NCBI RefSeq assembly: GCF_016808335.1 | Contig: NC_053146.1 | Coordinates: forward strand, 11,973,015-12,037,014 | Source: Panicum virgatum | Lineage: Eukaryota > Streptophyta > Magnoliopsida > Poales > Poaceae | Direction of reading: 5' to 3' | Length of the DNA: 64,000 bases | Shown: one piece after another, positions 48,222-60,114 of the stretch | Layout of the letters: every line of letters starts with the position of its first letter | Position numbering within the stretch: the stretch's first letter is position 1 | Notes under the pieces: generated by a model | The model's input: only the letters and a program-made list of their open reading frames with translations | The model's database searches: none | What the model was told of the DNA's origin: nothing | Program-made: the position numbers and the translations under genes

Positions 48222-48768
48222 AAAGTGCATAACACACCAAAATCGCCAAGGGGCTGCTGACCTAGAGGGGTCTGAAGCTAAAAACACCTTCGGCCCAAAA
48301 ATGAAAGTGCTTAACGCACTAAAATAGCCAAGAGGCTGCCGACCTAGAGGGGTCCGAAGCCAAAAACACTTTCGGCCCAAAAATGAAAGTGCTTAACGCA
48401 CTAAAATAGCCAAGGGGCTGTCGACCTAGAGGAGTCCGAAGCCAAAAACACCTTCGGCCTAAAAACGAAAGTGCTTAACGCACTAAATTAAAATAGCCAA
48501 GGGGCTGCCGACCTAGAGGGGTCCGAAGCTAAAAAGACCTTCGGCCCAAAAATGAAAGTGTTTAACGCACTTAAATAGCCAAGGGGTTGTCGACCTAGAG
48601 GGGTCCGAAGCCAAAAACACCTTCGGCCCAAAAACGAAAGTGCACAATGCACCAAAATATCCAAGGTGCTGTCGACCCAGAAGCGCTGGAAGCCAAAAAC
48701 ACCTTTAGCCCAAAGTCCAAAGCACAAAAGGCGCTAAAAACACAAGGGGCTACTACCCCCGAAGATAG
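48222..48768 (+). repeat. 82-bp minisatellite in the gypsy 3' region, about 6.7 copies
   Basis: CCTAGAGGGGTC recurs at 48261, 48343, 48425, 48512 and 48594, with a variant at 48676: spacing 82, 82, 87, 82 and 82. The unit contains AAGTGCTTAACGCAC and CACCTTCGGCCCAAAAA. Minisatellites in this position are known for Tat/Ogre-like elements. Confidence 0.95.
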
Positions 48769-49553
48769 ATTAAAAAATAATCTCGTCCAAAAGCACCTAA
48801 AGCACATCCTCCGGGTAGCACGTGCAAGGGAGGGGGGGAGACGTTTCCTAAAAAAACTAACTTTGCACATACTCCCCAAACCCAAACAGTCACGATCACC
48901 CCTTAGCCTTAACATTGATTAACAGGGATTAGGGAGGGGGGAGACGTTTTCAAACAAGAAAATCCCTATCAACCGGCACTAAGGCAACAAACCACACGAG
49001 GCTCAATCTCACATCTCGAAGGATGGGTTCAGAACAAGAAACTTCAAATAAAAAGATCCGTACAACTTCAAGCCCACATCTCGAAGGATGGGTCCAGAAC
49101 AAAACATTTCTTCGTGCATCAAGTTCACATTTCATATCGACCGCTCCCTGGACCACAACAAAAATTCACCTACACTAGCACCTGGATAGGTGATGCTATA
49201 CAGTTCCCACGATGATGCAGCATTCAAACCTTCACCATGACAATCCGGCGATGATGTCATGTTCTCCGAAGCACACACATTCGTCACTCCCTGAAACACG
49301 GGGGATATTTACAAATTCACGCACAGATGTTCAACACAAAAAACTCCTAAACCAACACCCTAGACTTTTGGACTCTGATCCTCAGTCCTTCCGGTATCAA
49401 TTCCTTCAGTGACCAACGCACTCGCACCCGCAGCACCCCCTCCATCGGACCCGAGTTCAGCCTCAGGATCTAGAAAAAAGCAATCCAAAATGAACCCTGC
49501 CACTCGAGAAGCAACAAGCTTTGCTAACGAGCAACAACACTTACCTCCTCAAG
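48769..49553 (+). other. Gypsy 3' noncoding spacer
   Basis: Contains two copies of CACATCTCGAAGGATGGGT (around 49010 and 49075) but no ORF of note; it separates the minisatellite from the antisense gene. Confidence 0.5.
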
Positions 49554-52407
49554 TTACGTAGTAGCAAGAGCACGGACTGCATCCTTCACATAAGCCAACC
49601 AGAACCTTCGAAAAAAGGAAGCTTTCACATTCTGTAACTTGGCCACGTCTTCACTAAGCTCCCCATACGACGCATAGATGAAGTCCGCCAAGGCTATCTT
49701 CTGGAGGTCGGCGTAGACCGCGCGCTCAAGATGTGCGAGGAGACCTTCGCAAGATAAGGACACGGTGTTGTCACTCGCAACGTCCATGATCTCGCAAAGC
49801 CCCTCGAACTCAGACACCAGCCAACCCAGAAGACGAGAAACCCCCTCACCACCTTCGGCAGGCTCTGGCAGAGGAAGAGGCTCAGCCCCAAGCACGGTTA
49901 GACCTTTCTTGTATTCAGCATAAACAATGTCAGCATGCTTCAAGATATCCTTGTAAAGGCGCTCCATCTTTGCCATATCAGCACCAAGCTTCGCGTAGGC
50001 ATCATCCTTTTTCTTCTTCTTGGCCTCCAAGATCTTTACCTTATCCTTGAGAGATGCGAGCTCAGTAGCATCACGTTCAATGGTCTTTCGAAGGTTTTCA
50101 GCAACTTTTTCACTTTCCGCCACCATAAGCCCAAACTTTTGGTTCTCCTTCAGCAGAACATTCTCCTCCTTGACCAAAGCATTGTGCTTCGACATGATCT
50201 CAACTTCATCTTTAGCTTTCATAAATTTGTCTATCAGATTCAAAGTCTCTGCAGCTTGATTCGTATGACTGGACTCTTCCAAAGAAATCTTCCTTGCAGC
50301 AATTTGGCTAGCAGTCGCAATCTTGCGACCCAAAACCTCAACGACGCGGATTGCCTCGGAGGTCCCATAACTTGCAACCAGAGCCTCAAAGCCTACAAGT
50401 AGGATCATTCATAAGCTTTGGCACAAGAAGCAAGAGAAAAAATAATAAACAAAAATTCACAAACCTTCATTTGATGGCTCAGCGTTGGAAGTTCCCCCGA
50501 CTCCAGATCAAATCTTTGAGCTCCAGAATGGTTTGCACCACGGTTGAAACAAAAACTTGTCAAATCAAGCAGTCAAAAGAAAACCAAAAGCAGGAAGTTT
50601 CGGAGCTTCACCTGTCTCATCGAAGGTCCTGTCATCAAAACCTTCCTCCTCGCAACTCCTCTTCCGTGAACCTTCGGGAGAAGGTGGTGGGATATCAACG
50701 TCCTTCGGCACCGCCCCAGCCTCAGTGGCGGCCCGATCCGACAAAAACTCCCCTTCTTTCACCTCCTTGATGGGACTAACAACCTTCGCAGCTCCCGTGG
50801 CATCATCACCAAGGTTGACGATGCTCTTCAACCTCTTCCTCTTATGCGAAACCTCGGGCGCAGCATGCAACCCAACCATCGCTTTTGCCATATCCAACTG
50901 GAAGCCGGAACCTGCGCGCATAGTACAATATTCATTATAAAGATCATGGTACGACCACCACAAAGCCCCTTCAGAAATGGTAACAACACCACCCTCAGTC
51001 CCCCTAAGCTCCTCCATAATTGAAGGCGTACCGCTATTCTTCGAAGTGACATCCTGCTCCACATCCTCTTCGCCCCACCCGCCTTCTTTGCGGAAACCTT
51101 CGTGCTCAAAGGTTTTGAAGAACCCAAGGTCCGGGCACCCAAAGCATCTGAAGAAGTTCAAACCCCCTCCGCCTTAGTCTTCCCCTTGGACTTCTTGGGA
51201 ACAATCTCGAACCCAACATTGCCAGGTCCACGGCCGCGCTTCACGATGCCAGGAGGCACATGATGCAACTCGTAAGAAACTCTCATCTCTGTGAGGCAGC
51301 GATTCACGCGGATGTTTCGACCACAAACCTCAACCAAAGAATCGTACTCCTTGCGATTCCAGGGGCCAACAACATCTGAAGCTTCTCTCTCGAGTTCAGC
51401 AACAATCATCTCATCACTTCTTCCTTCGAGCTTTTTCAATCCAAATACAGGGCATGGGATCTCGTAATCCAAGCATGCAAATCTTTCTCGTTTAAATTCA
51501 CTCGGGATCCATCAAGAGGTAATTGGCCAAACTTTCGCCAACAAAAACTCCTCAACAAGATCCCTCCCGCCACAAGCTCTGCTAGCAGCCTTGAAAGCTC
51601 CAACACAAGACTTAAACTCAGGAAGGTGCTTGTTGAAACTAGGCTGGTAGGTATGCTCAAACTCAGCAACCTCCGTAGCAAGCGGGTAAATTTCCTCATC
51701 AGTACCTTCGGGACTAGGGAACCCAATTTTGGCATAGAACCAATATTTGGTCCAATTTCCTTCCCACTTGTTCTTCGGAGCCAAGGAAATCTCTATCCTC
51801 TCGAGTCAAATTTTCTTGTTGTTTTTGCGGGGCACAAAAGTGCAACAGCCATTCTGAACCTCGCAAGGTTCAGTATCACTATCGACACATACCTTTCGAG
51901 GCTGACAATGCAGCTCAAACAATCTGCAGAACGCATCAACGGAAATCTCCCCTCCGAAGGTTATGACCGCCCACAAAAACTTCGACATTTGAACAAAAGC
52001 ATTGGGCATCAGATGATGTAGCTTCGCATTGAAAGGCTCAAGCAGCTTGGCACAACAGGATCCATCGGAAAACGCAACCCAGCAAGAAAGAAATCCTTGA
52101 AAACTACCACCTCGCCTTCCCTTGGCGTGGGTGTCAATTCTCCATTCGAGGGTCTACACACACCCTCCTTGAAATACACCTTTGACACATAAAAATCAAT
52201 CGTATTCTTGGAAACAAGCAAGGACCCAAAGATCAAAGTCTTTCGCTTCTCTGGCGCCATCAAGTCCGAGACACCAGCTGACACCCCCGATAAGTTATTG
52301 TCGAACTACTGTTGTGGCTCCGAAGGTCGTGCAGATCCCTCACCCAGGTCCCCACCAGTACTCCCTATATTAGGCTCTGCACGGACCCCACGCTTGATGT
52401 TAGCCAT
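49554..52407 (-). pseudogene. Antisense gene of the gypsy element (Transposase_28-like plus coiled coil)
   Basis: Runs opposite to gag-pol. From the Met at 52407 the frame reads MANIKRGVRAEPNIG; a TAG near 52307 interrupts it. Then VVVFKDFFLAGLRFPMDPVV, PNAFVQMSKFLWAVITFGGE and DAFCRLFELHCQPRKV match the 'putative gypsy type transposon' domain (Transposase_28). Further pieces lie at 51784-51512, 51472-51158 and 51161-50565. The last block (50408-49554) is a coiled-coil-rich 284-codon frame. Splice-like sites, for example GTTTGTG near 50465 and CTTGTAG before GCTTTGAGG near 50395, suggest several introns. The function of such antisense genes is unknown. A TATA box lies upstream. Confidence 0.75.
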
Positions 52408-52659
52408 ATCTACACAAGGAAAAAAGACAAGTCAAAATTAACTCTCAAGAACGATCACCTTCGATAAGCTTAGCTGTCTGCCTGGTACGAGCCATTGACA
52501 AGTGAAGGGGATCAGATTAACTCACACCAAAGAAGAACACATGAAGGTCCCGAAAACAACCCAACTAATGAGAGCCTGACACGTGTCACAAACAAAAAGG
52601 AAAGCGAAGGTCCTTCAAAGCAAGAAATTAAAGCGTGAAGCACAACCCCCCCACCTCCG

Positions 52660-52668
52660 CTTTTATAG
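52660..52668 (-). promoter_or_regulatory. TATA box for the antisense gene
   Basis: The minus strand reads CTATAAAAG in CCCCTATAAAAGCGGAGG, about 250 bp upstream of the antisense start codon. The context (CG-rich downstream, A-rich leader) fits a plant promoter. Confidence 0.55.
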
Positions 52669-52864
52669 GGGGGGATGAAAGCTACAGTTGCGTCAACAGT
52701 AAAATTGAGGGAAGCTCAAGAGTCAGCCAATAAAGGAAGGACGCGTGTATCAAAGCCCCGTAGAACAAAAACCTTCGGCTCGGTCAGCTCTCCGATATTG
52801 GGGAGACGTTTTACGGAGGCCCGAAAGTGATCTTTCTTCGAGGGTTCGGACCGTCGACGTCGGC

Positions 52865-52884
52865 CCTCGCCCACGAGGGGCTAC
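52865..52884 (+). other. Gypsy polypurine tract
   Basis: ACGAGGGGCTAC directly precedes the 3' LTR. Confidence 0.6.
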
Positions 52885-53526
52885 TGTTGGGGATCACTAC
52901 CTCCAAGAGATGGGGAGCCGAAGGCCATAGATCTTTGATGAGTGAAGTGATAACGACGTGGGTGACCGCCGGTCCCTACAGAGTCCTTTCGCAACCTTCC
53001 ATGAGCTTGCAGGATCGGCACCAGTGCGGGCGAAGCTTTCGGATGGATCCTCTTATGTTGCCCTGGACCTCCGGCGACCTTCGGGAGAAGGCGCTCGTGA
53101 GGGTTTCTGCAGAGATGAGTGGCAGGAACGATGGCTGCGACCTTTGGAGCAGAAGGTGAAGCCCAAGACCTGGAGCGAAGATTTCGTAAAGATATAATCA
53201 CGAAGAAGGTCACGTGAAGATGGAGAGCCCGAAGGACGAAAATGCCTCTGAGAACACAAGAGAAACGTGATCTTGTAATAGTAGGCAATTTGTACACTCC
53301 AAGCCCCCGGAAATGCCCAAAAGCCCGGAATATTCCTAGTTGCATGGGGCAGGTAGGGGCATTTCCGGGAAGGTCGCCAGTATAAATACCCCCTCCCGTT
53401 TACCTTGTCGGGGGTTGAATCTTTCTAGAATTTTTGTACAATTACGATTGTGCCAGTGTTTCCTGATTCACTACCTTCGATTGTTTCACCCTTTTCTGCT
53501 TGGGCATCACAACTTCGATCCCAACA
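52885..53526 (+). repeat. Gypsy 3' LTR, 642 bp
   Basis: Same ends as the 5' LTR (TGTTGGGGATC, CGATCCCAACA). It differs by about 30 substitutions and lacks the 15-bp insertion and the long C-run. Confidence 0.95.
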
Positions 53527-53789
53527 ACTCGTACATGTTTGATGTTAATTTGTTAACATGCCACTAGTTTAGCGAAGTACGTATGTACCCATTCAGCGGC
53601 TACTATAGGGGCAGGCTCGATGCTAGATGGTTGAGCACAGTCAACATCTTCCCTGTAATAAGCATCAGGCTGGCCATCTGAACCATCAGCAGCAGTGTGC
53701 ACACTGAGGCCTAGATGAACAAGCCGGGGTTGGTTATAATTAGCATGAACAAATGTGTCCATGTATATGACATCACATCAGCTAGTGAT
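53527..53789. other. Host segment between gypsy and copia insertions
   Basis: The minus strand has a 69-codon open frame (53762-53553, MDTFVHANYNQPRLVHLGL) with natural composition, but I recognise no family. It was contiguous with 60675 onward before the copia derivative inserted. Confidence 0.3.
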
Positions 53790-54349
53790 TGTTGGAAATT
53801 TGTGATCTCAGGATAACAACCTAGATCTACATGGAAAATAATTTCCACAAATTAGAGATAACATACCAAATAAGTCATGTACCGTGATTGGCAAGTACAC
53901 CTAACGTTTCCATCTATAAGTCGGCCCCCGTCCCACAGTGCTGTATATAAATATGAGGTAGAGGGGAACCCTCTCTAACCCTAATCAGTTAATCTCGCGA
54001 TTAGCAAAACACCAATCAATTAGAGCGCTGGAGGGGCTGGAAGCGCGACTTCCTCATCTACTTCGTGGCAGGCACAAGGAGTTGCTGTTCCTCATCTACT
54101 TCGTGGCATGCACAAGGAGGAGTTGCTGCTCGTTAAGAACTTCATCAACAGAGAGATCTAAATCTCTCCAATTGTGAAGATTAAGTCTATTTCATCTACA
54201 TCATTCATCAGCCCTACTACTACAATTTCAGAGGCGTTCATGGATTCAAGAAGCTCTGGTCAGTTTAATCTAATTAATTCCGCATTAAGTAATTAGTGAT
54301 CATGATTAGACTAAGCTAAGATCCTATTTATGATTAATTAAATCTAACA
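53790..54349 (+). repeat. 5' LTR of the copia derivative, 560 bp
   Basis: Starts TGTTGGAAATTTG and ends TTAAATCTAACA. TGTATATAAATATGAGG near 53941 is a good TATA region. A roughly 40-bp unit (CCTCATCTACTTCGTGGCA) is duplicated at 54050-54130. Confidence 0.96.
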
Positions 54350-54366
54350 ATCGGTATCAAGAGCCT
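54350..54366 (+). other. Primer-binding site
   Basis: ATCGGTATCAAGAGCC follows the LTR and resembles the initiator-Met type with one or two changes. Confidence 0.75.
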
Positions 54367-54810
54367 TCTTAGTTCTATCATGATCCTAATTCAGAGCCAT
54401 CAAGTTTTAAGCCTCTGTTAATAGCAGATTAGATCTGTTTTATGTTCATAAATGCAATCAGTGAGATGGTTACTTGTTTATGTGGAATTAGTACTCCGCA
54501 GATTAGCTTTTACAAGTTCCATGTGCAAATTATTTTTTTTTTGCGCACAACTAAATGATCAGATTAAATGTATATTGGTTTTCACATGTCTTTAGTCCTA
54601 GATTGGATCTGTTGTGCCTAATAAGATGCAGATCAAATCTTTATGTTCATGTGTAACGTGTGCATGACATGTGCCATTAGATCTCTACAGATAAGTTTAT
54701 GAAAGTTCAAGTACTTGTTCATATGCAATTAATTATGCGCAGAAGTCTCATGTGTAAATCAATTTAAATTATGCCTAACTACGTGTAATTAGCATTTACA
54801 GTGTGGTTAT

Positions 54811-54960
54811 GGTGCATGTTTAAGAAGGAATTAGCCTTATCCTACTCGGATTAGACCCTGATTAAATGCAAATCTTAATCTGATTGGTGCATGTTTAAGA
54901 AGGAATTAGCCTTATCCTACTCGGATTAGACCCTGATTAAATGCAAATCTTAATCTGATT
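54811..54960 (+). repeat. Exact 75-bp tandem duplication
   Basis: The unit at 54811-54885, beginning GGTGCATGTTTAAG, is repeated without change at 54886-54960, implying a very recent event inside the element. Confidence 0.95.
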
Positions 54961-55229
54961 GGACTAAGTACCTGATTTAAGATCTAAACAATTATGTTAA
55001 TGCCAATTCATGTTTAGGCCGAGGTACATTCATTTAATTTGATGATTAAGTTATGAAGTTAGGGTCTAGGGTTTCGGCTACAATTTTTTTTCTCCCAAAT
55101 TTAACTCACTGTATAAGTTAAATTCCGCATAATTGAAGCCAAATCCATGAGATTCGCTGCCTCAGTAAGCAATAAGAAGGAGGGGAATGCAAATTTCAGA
55201 TCGCATCATGAAATCCCTAAATTTTCCTA

Positions 55230-55910
55230 ACCCTAACCCTAAGATTGAAAGAACCCTTACCTGGGTGTGGCCATGAGTATGTTCGCTGCCATGAGAGAGC
55301 ACCACGGCAGGGCCTCCCCGACAGAGCCGCGCGCGACTTGCGCACGCGGCGCCGGCGGGATGGCCCGCGGTGGCGCCAGTGAAGGCGGCAGGGCACGGCA
55401 ACTCCGGCCCATGAGGACGCGGAGCTCTGCGCGCATGAGCAGCGCGCGGCGCTCAAGGCCGGGAGGCCTACGCTGCTGGGCCCGCGCACCAGTCGCCGGC
55501 CAGGCGCCGGCGCTCAAGGCGCACGCGGGCTCGCACTCACCAGGCGGCGGCCCCGGCATCCCGCGCCTGCAGCGGTCTGCGGGGCCAGAGAGGCGGCCGG
55601 CTGGCGGCGGCGGCCAGCACCGCACAGCTCCCGCGCGTGAGGTGGTAGTAGGCCAGCGCACGCCCACGCGACCCGCAGCGCGTGCTAGAGAGCGCCGGCG
55701 GCCGGCCAAGCTCCAAGACATGCGGCAGCTCGGGCTGGGAGAAGAAGGAAGAGGGAGTGAGGGGATTAGGGCACCTCTCCGACAGCCTTTTCTCATTTTA
55801 TATGAAGCAGCGGCAGCCCGTGGCCGTCCGATCAGAGCGGACGGTCTAGATCAACTGGTGTTAGGGTTTGCGGCCAGCTGGGCCGAACTGGGCCGGTAGC
55901 GTCCATAATG
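55230..55910. other. GC-rich island inside the copia derivative
   Basis: A sharp switch from AT-rich to GC-rich sequence. Frames are open on both strands (plus 55267-55899; minus 55796-55257) but Arg/Ala/Gly-rich with no domain. It may be captured host sequence or the 5' leader of the element. AACCCTAACCCTAAG at 55230 is too short to be telomeric. Confidence 0.45.
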
Positions 55911-56969
55911 GGCCGAGCCGGTTTACTGGGCCTGCGTGGGATTGAGCTGAGTTGTGCGTTTTGGGCAGCACAATGGGGAACTTTTGGGCTGGTTTTACGA
56001 GCCTTTAGCCCAGTTTAAGTGTTAAAGCCTTTTCCATTACTGTTTCTTATGATTTAAGCTTAATTTAATTGATGTATATGTTTAAGGCTTTAATTATTTT
56101 CTGTTGCACCTATAATTACCAGCTTTATGTTTATTTAATGCCCATGAGTATTTATTTCATATTTGAGATATCTATTGTTTATAATTTCGCAAATAAGTTA
56201 TTGCTTAATTTATCTATGATAGATATTTCTCATTTATGAATAGTGATATTTTCCATAATTCTGATGTTATAAGGTCAATTTAAAAATAATTATGGAAAAT
56301 CATCATTGATAATGAGTTTATTTTGGGCTATTAATGAGTCTTGTTATTTGAGCACAATTAATTTATAATGTCAGATGTGCTTGTTAAATGAGAAAGAATA
56401 TATAGATTGATGAGCCTTATATCTATAGATCAATGAGCCTTATCATTTTAGTGCAATTAAATTTATTGATGTTTTATGAACTAATTATATAAAGCAAAGT
56501 TTAAGGTTTATGAGCTTTATATTTACAGTGAAATTTAATCTCTTTATGATTTATGTGTTATTTCACTGCTTAAGTTTGAGTTTAAAATTCCAGAATAAGT
56601 GTATTTGCCTTAATGTTTTCATTATGATATTGATGAATATTGCATTAGTTCGCATTGTTTAAGCTGAAAAATTATATGTTTTCCACCATGTGCAATTAAG
56701 ATGCTCTCTAATCAAATGGAACCATCGAGAAATTTGATTAGAGTACACTTGTAATTAATTCTGACCATCGTTGTTTTAATTATGAGTTAATAATAAGTTT
56801 CGTTTGTTTTCCCCATCGGTGATGCAAATTGAAACTTATGGCATAATTTTAATCAGACCATCGTAGGGTTAATCTTGTGTCTTTATGTGCATCTTGTTGT
56901 ATAAGATTATTGAGACTTCAATTTTATGATTTTTCAGTGGATTATAAGGACTTGCTAAGCACCATTGAG

Positions 56970-57553
56970 CCCTTTTGAGGGCACCAATTTTCCCAAGCGG
57001 AATAAAGAGGTGCATGCTGTTCTCAAGGTTCTGGATCTTGATTACGCACTTTATGAGGATAAAACTGTTAATCCTTCTATAAGTACTGAGAATCATAATG
57101 AGCAATTAAGGGAGTACAACTCCAAGTTGGAGAAATGGCAAAAAATCCAACGAATTTGCAAAATTAGTTATAAAACATTCGATCTCAGATGTCATAAGGG
57201 GAGCATTTCCTTATATGAAGGGTGATAGGGAACTAAGTGTGAAGGAGTTTATGAACTCCATTGAGGAAAGTTCTAAAGTTAATTATTCCAATTTTCTCAT
57301 AAATAAGCTATCTACCTCACGTTATGATAGGCACAATGGACTAAGTATACACATTAAGAGCATGTACAATATGGCTGCTGAGTTGAAAGCACTTGGCAGG
57401 TTCATCTCTGATGATCTGCTGGTGTCATATCTTATGGCTTCTCTACTAGAGAATTATAATAAGCGTGCTCAAAATGTGGATACTCCAGTAAGATATAAGT
57501 TATGTGAGTCCCTTCATCAAGTGCAAAGGAAGGATAATAAAGTTGTCTCATAA
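56970..57553 (+). pseudogene. Copia gag remnant
   Basis: Reads GTNFPKRNKEVHAVLKVLDL, YEDKTVNPSISTENHNEQLR and, after a frameshift near 57165-57215, KGDRELSVKEFMNSIEESSK and RYDRHNGLSIHIKSMYNMAA: UBN2-type gag. The zinc knuckle and all of pol are absent. Confidence 0.85.
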
Positions 57554-60114
57554 GCTCTTTTAAGTTAAAGTTTCCCCTAAAGTATGGTAGATTGATTGAG
57601 ATGCATTCCCAGTAGGTCATTAAGTCTGACCCATAAGATCAGGGGAGTTCAAGGGGAGCAAAGTTTAATGATGATGATGATGAAGAAGATGTTAAATGCT
57701 TCGCATTAGTTTTATATATTTAGCCATATTTGTTTTCAGTAATAAGTGATTCTGAACAATTGTTAAGTTTTGAGATAATAAGTATATCATCATTGTTGAT
57801 TTTGCTATCTTGTCAAGGAATTATTTTATTTATTTCTTGCATATTGTGTAATGCTTCAATAAGTTGTTGATGAGACCTTGTCGAAATTGTGATATTATTA
57901 GTTAAATCACATTTCGAAGGGGAGAATTGGAATGTCTCATCAAGTATAAGAGATACTCCAGTTGTAATGTCTCATAAGAATGAGAGATACTCCAGTCATT
58001 AGATGTAAGACTATAAAGAGTTATCACCATATTTTATTTGCCCATAAAGATTGATATTCAAAAGGCTGAATTAGAAAATCAGCTCATATAAAGGGTGAAT
58101 ATGATGGAGAACGCTCCAAAAAAAAAACCATTGTGACAGGAGAATTACTCCATAAAGTCAATTGTCTCAAATAAAGTTAAGTGTGACTTTATTCATTATT
58201 CTGGCCATCGCTGATTAATGGATACATGTTCACAAAGTTTTGTTGCTCTAGTTCATTTTAGCCATCGCTATTTGACTAGTTCAATGAAGCTCGAGACTTT
58301 TGAAGTATGGCTTATATTTATCATTTCTGGCCATCGCTGTTTGGTAAATATTTGATCATAAACTTTGCTGCTCTTGTTCATTTCTAGCCATCGCTGGTGT
58401 GAGCTTGATTAGAAAAGGAAATTGATCAATGGTATACTAAAGATAAAGAACTTATGTCATGATGAGCTACCATTTATGGATATCCTAATAAGTCTGAGGG
58501 GTACCATTTCTACCACTATAATTGTCTCAACTATTGTGTTTCTAAAGGAATGCAAAGATCAGTTGTTTCAACTGTTGTGTTCTTAAAAGAATGCAGAGAT
58601 TAGTGGGAGTCAGTGGGAGCTCACAAAGGAGGAAGAGATGATTTGGAGAGATGTGGGCTTAGTTACCCCGCATCGATGATTCAAGTAGCAGAATCTCATA
58701 ATATTTAACTCATGCCGTTAGTTAAGTAAACCTCCATCTTAAGCTACCATATATTTTGTTGAGGATTCTCATAAGTTGATTAATCCCAACATGAATATGT
58801 GATATATAATAACGGTTGATGTTGGCATAAAAGAATGACCTCATTCATTTTGAAGGTCACTATAAAGGAGGCCATAAATTGAGTCTATGAGTTTTAGTAT
58901 AAATTTGTGATAGAGTCAAATTAGTATCTTGCCATGATCATGATTCCGAAAGAAAATTAAAAATACTGAGCTTATAGCTTACCATGATTAAATGTTCATG
59001 GATAATGGTATGTACTGAGATTAAGGTGGAAAAGTTACTATCCTAATACTTAAGTGGATGATGCTCTACTAAGTAAAGTGGCGATTAGAATATGCTACTA
59101 ATATTGTGAGATTTCCTATCATCATTAAATTAAATTTAAAATAATCTTGGTGAAAGCCTCTTATGTTTTGGGCATCAATGAACACTAAGATTGGACCAAG
59201 AAAGTGTTAGGATCATCACTTGAGATGTAAGTTGTCTAAAGTGATACAATAAGAATAAATATTAAGATATGCTGTTCTATTAGCAAATTATGTCTAATAC
59301 TCTAAGAATAAAGTTGAGATAAAGTTAAGGAAGACGTTCCTTGTGCTTCAATCTTTTGAAGCTTATGCATGAGTCTCTAAGTGATTGACTTTGCATTTGT
59401 AAGCCGGAAGTCCTTATGTGTTTAATATTATCCAAAAGAGGTCCATTGGATAATATACAAGACACCATAGCATGCTTGTTTATTATAAATTATTTAGCTA
59501 AGAGTTCTGTAAGAGTGCGAGGATGTAAAAGTGCACATTAGATTATGTCCTTCACTTTCGCAGAAAAGAGCAATTTTATTGAGAGCTCTAAGCAAACTTG
59601 GCATAATAAAAGCTGAGATTGCATAAGGCATGTTTTAACTTATCAAGCTTCAGAATTATATTCCGGTGTTAAGTTTATGGACAACAAATTGATACTGCTA
59701 TGATTGCGGTATTCATTCGAGTAACAACATAATTATTGATGATGTCTAGACTACTGATGATTAAATATTATGTTGTGAAAGAAAGGTCCCAGGATCAACT
59801 TATTAAAGTTAAAGAAATAAGTTGAGTTTATGCTAGCAAATATTATTCAAGACTTGTCACTCATCCCATTTAATTTTTCGCGAAATTAAGTATGGGATTT
59901 GTGAACGGTCTTGGACCTGATTCTGGATACATTATCATTCCCAAATAAGTAATAAGCATTCTATCGAGGTATTGCAGTGAACTGTGGGTAATGGAGTCCC
60001 GGTAGTGAATTAAATACTACTGATGACGCATTGGTCCGGTCTTACTGTTGTACTGAGTGTGGACATAAGTTTAAGGCGAACCTAAGTTGTTAACCGTTCG
60101 ATCAAGTGGGAGAA
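57554..60114 (+). other. Pol-less interior of the copia derivative
   Basis: AT-rich sequence without ORFs longer than about 60 codons. The motif GGCCATCGCTG recurs between 58200 and 58400. No pol motif was seen in any frame. Confidence 0.6.

Larger units (their letters stand above)
36359..53526 (+). mobile_element. Ty3/gypsy retrotransposon, Tat-like, full length but defective
   Basis: Two LTRs (36359-37015, 52885-53526) flank gag, protease, RT, RNase H and integrase in gypsy order. Flanks are ACTCA (36354-36358) and ACTCG (53527-53531), a TSD with one mismatch. The extra 3' region with a minisatellite and an antisense gene carrying a Transposase_28-like domain fits the Tat lineage. About 30 substitutions between LTRs (roughly 5 percent) indicate an insertion older than its neighbours. 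Many stops and frameshifts make it non-autonomous. A copia element sits in it at 42460-47656. Confidence 0.93.

Noticed and set aside
55228..55245. CCTAACCCTAACCC telomere-like motif
   Set aside because: Two to three units only, inside a retroelement.
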